DNA of 64,000 nucleotides, taken from contig CAVONB010000016.1 in the NCBI GenBank assembly GCA_963697205.1, positions 1 to 64,000 on the forward strand, in the 5' to 3' direction. The notes under the pieces are model-generated. The model did no database searches and was not told the DNA's origin. It saw only the letters and a list, made by a program, of their open reading frames with translations. Positions 62,574 to 64,000 of this stretch are shown here, piece by piece; within the stretch, counting starts at the first letter, position 1; every line of letters starts with the position of its first letter. The translations under genes were made by a program, and so were the position numbers. Source of the stretch: CAVONB01 sp963697205 (lineage in GTDB: Bacteria; Pseudomonadota; Alphaproteobacteria; Rhizobiales; Hyphomicrobiaceae).

Positions 62574-64000
62574 ATGTCCCCTCCCCCCGCCTTGCCCGGC
62601 CCGACCGACCGCCCGACGCGGCGGCGCGTGCTGTGGCAACTGACGTGCGCGGCCGGGGCGCTCGGGCTACCCGATTTCGCATTCCAGGGCGCACTCCCGG
62701 GCGCAATGGCGGCGGCGGGAGATGATGCGATGCACGGCATCGCCATGCACGGTGCGCCGAAGCATCCGCCTGGGTTCAGCCATTTCCCCTACGTCAATCC
62801 CGCCGCGCCGAAAGGCGGCCGGCTGACGGTCGGCACGCTTGGCACATTCGACAGCCTCAATCCGCTGATCCTGCGGGGGCTGCCGGCTGCCGGGCTGCGC
62901 GATTATCTCTACGAGAGCCTGCTGGCGCGCGCGCTCGACGAGCCGTTCAGCCTTTACGGCCTGATCGCGCGCGCGATCACAGTGCCGGCGGACCGGTCCG
63001 CCATCACATTCCACATCGATCCAGCCGCGCGGTTCTCCGACGGGCAGCCGCTGACGGCCGCCGACGTACTGCACTCCTTCCACGTCCTGAAGGATCACGG
63101 CCGGCCGAATTTGCGGACCTACTATGCGAAGGTGACCAAGGCGGAGACGCCCGACCCGATGACTGTGCATTTCACGCTGGAGGGCTCCAGCGACCGGGAG
63201 ATGCCGCTGATCCTCGGACTGATGCCGGTGCTGCCCAAGCATCGCACGTCGGCGGAGACGTTCGAGCGAACGACGCTGGAGCCGCCCGTCGGCAGCGGGC
63301 CTTATACGATCGCGAGCCTGGAGCCGGGGCGTTCGATCGTCTACCGACGCAATGGGGACTACTGGGGCGCCGGGCTTGGGGTCTCCCGCGGGCGCAACAA
63401 TTTCGACGAGATCCGCTTTGAATATTATCGCGACGCGTCCGCGCTGTTCGAGGCGTTCAAATCGGGTGCGATCGATTTGCGGGCGGAGGACGATCCCGCG
63501 CGGTGGGCGACCGGCTACAGGTTTCCCGCACTGGCGGAGGGGCGGGTCAAGAAGACGGAGTTCCCGATCGCGGTGCCTGCGGGCATGTCGTCTCTGGCGT
63601 TCAACACGCGCCGGCCGCCGTTCGACGATCAGCGCGTGCGGCAAGCGCTGATCGCGCTGTTCGATTTCCCCTGGATCAACCGCAGCCTCTATCACGGGCT
63701 TTATACGCGTACGGAAAGCTTCTTTGCGCGGTCCGCGCTCGCCTCGACGGGACGTGCGGCCGACTCCACCGAGCGGCGGCTACTTGCGCCTTATGCCAGC
63801 CGGCTGCCGACGGCGATCCTGGAGGGCACGTACCGGTTTCCCACCAGCGACGGCACCGGGCACAACCGGGACAACCAGCGCGCGGCGCTGCGTCTTTTGA
63901 AGGCGGCGGGCTATGGGCTGCGCGAGAGCCGGCTGGTCGATGCCAAAGGCCGGCAGCTCGGCTTCGAGATCCTAGTGGCGACACGCGAGCAGGAGCGGCT
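62574..64000 (+). CDS. YejA-like peptide ABC transporter binding protein (family 5), 3' end beyond window
   Basis: The frame from ATG 62574 is open for 475 codons to the window edge. It begins with a twin-arginine-like signal (PTRRRVLWQL) followed by a hydrophobic stretch. The mature part is that of YejA-type family-5 binding proteins: HGIAMHGAPKHPPGFSHFPY, PKGGRLTVGTLGTFDSLNP, YLYESLLARALDEPFSLYGL, DGQPLTAADVLHSFHVL, DREMPLILGLMPVLPKH, GSGPYTIASLEPGRSIVY and FNTRRPPFDDQRVRQAL. It captures peptides such as microcin-C-like or murein-derived ones for the YejBEF importer, whose genes would be expected just downstream. About 130 C-terminal residues are missing here. Confidence 0.9.
   Translation, partial: MSPPPALPGPTDRPTRRRVLWQLTCAAGALGLPDFAFQGALPGAMAAAGDDAMHGIAMHGAPKHPPGFSHFPYVNPAAPKGGRLTVGTLGTFDSLNPLILRGLPAAGLRDYLYESLLARALDEPFSLYGLIARAITVPADRSAITFHIDPAARFSDGQPLTAADVLHSFHVLKDHGRPNLRTYYAKVTKAETPDPMTVHFTLEGSSDREMPLILGLMPVLPKHRTSAETFERTTLEPPVGSGPYTIASLEPGRSIVYRRNGDYWGAGLGVSRGRNNFDEIRFEYYRDASALFEAFKSGAIDLRAEDDPARWATGYRFPALAEGRVKKTEFPIAVPAGMSSLAFNTRRPPFDDQRVRQALIALFDFPWINRSLYHGLYTRTESFFARSALASTGRAADSTERRLLAPYASRLPTAILEGTYRFPTSDGTGHNRDNQRAALRLLKAAGYGLRESRLVDAKGRQLGFEILVATREQER

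Noticed and set aside
62667..63695. A 342-codon minus-strand frame
   Set aside because: It is antisense to the YejA-like binding protein, which has a continuous plus-strand frame to the window end with family motifs.

Overview
The window reads as chromosomal DNA of an alphaproteobacterium, most likely of the order Hyphomicrobiales. The grounds are AapJ-type amino-acid binding proteins, an alphaproteobacterial H-NS relative, an IalB-family protein, small Ala/Lys-rich rhizobial-type proteins, both TAXI and DctPQM TRAP transporters, and a malyl-CoA-lyase-type enzyme. This is family recognition from the sequence only; genus cannot be fixed. No rRNA, tRNA, CRISPR array or phage module was seen.

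Layout. 0-7 kb: a mostly minus-strand run of envelope and periplasmic proteins (lipoprotein, DUF2950, DUF3300, OmpA-like, Cys-rich repeat, HdeA-like, glycine zipper). It contains a decayed L,D-transpeptidase/outer-membrane-protein junction and an intact IS1595-family element that splits the DUF3300 gene and has a clean 8-bp target duplication. 7-13 kb: two gene remnants, an H-NS-like protein with its own terminator, an orphan amino-acid binding protein followed by a YcbB-type L,D-transpeptidase, a GNAT and a polysaccharide deacetylase. 13-20 kb: cupin, PilZ protein, an NCS2 permease plus isochorismatase/biuret-hydrolase-type operon divergent from a LysR regulator, a secreted Cys-rich protein, an AraC regulator and a SnoaL-like protein.

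20.5-29 kb is the most striking metabolic block. An aminotransferase is followed by four genes joined by ATGA overlaps to an acyl-CoA synthetase: 2-oxoacid dehydrogenase E1 alpha, E1 beta, lipoyl E2 and a stand-alone acyl carrier protein. A fused CoA-transferase follows. No E3 gene is present. The synthetase has a 1-base frameshift, and the CoA-transferase has Asp where the family has its catalytic Glu. 29-38 kb: a CBS-containing site-2 protease, a class II glutamine amidotransferase divergent from a preATP-grasp ligase, a HhH (PolX N-terminal-like) protein with a G-run frameshift, and a cyclic-2,3-diphosphoglycerate-synthetase-like P-loop protein followed by ornithine carbamoyltransferase and carbamate kinase. 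38-42 kb: a TAXI-type TRAP system.

42-53.5 kb is sparser. It has a small repeat protein, four 23-bp repeats resembling an IS21-type end, a long-chain acyl-CoA synthetase divergent from a single-polypeptide ACP-FAAL-PlsC fusion, a ModA-like binding protein with a CxxC next to a periplasmic DsrE protein, an IS5/IS427-type element with an A7 slippery site, and a second orphan AapJ-like protein. From about 53.9 kb to the end the DNA looks visibly more GC-rich and codes for core-type functions: UbiH-like monooxygenase, LpxL/HtrB-like acyltransferase, DctPQM TRAP, HpcH/HpaI CoA lyase, HspQ, IalB-like protein and the start of a YejA-like peptide-binding protein that runs off the window. The remnants, IS elements and orphan transport proteins left of about 53.9 kb suggest an accessory, actively rearranging region beside more conserved chromosome.
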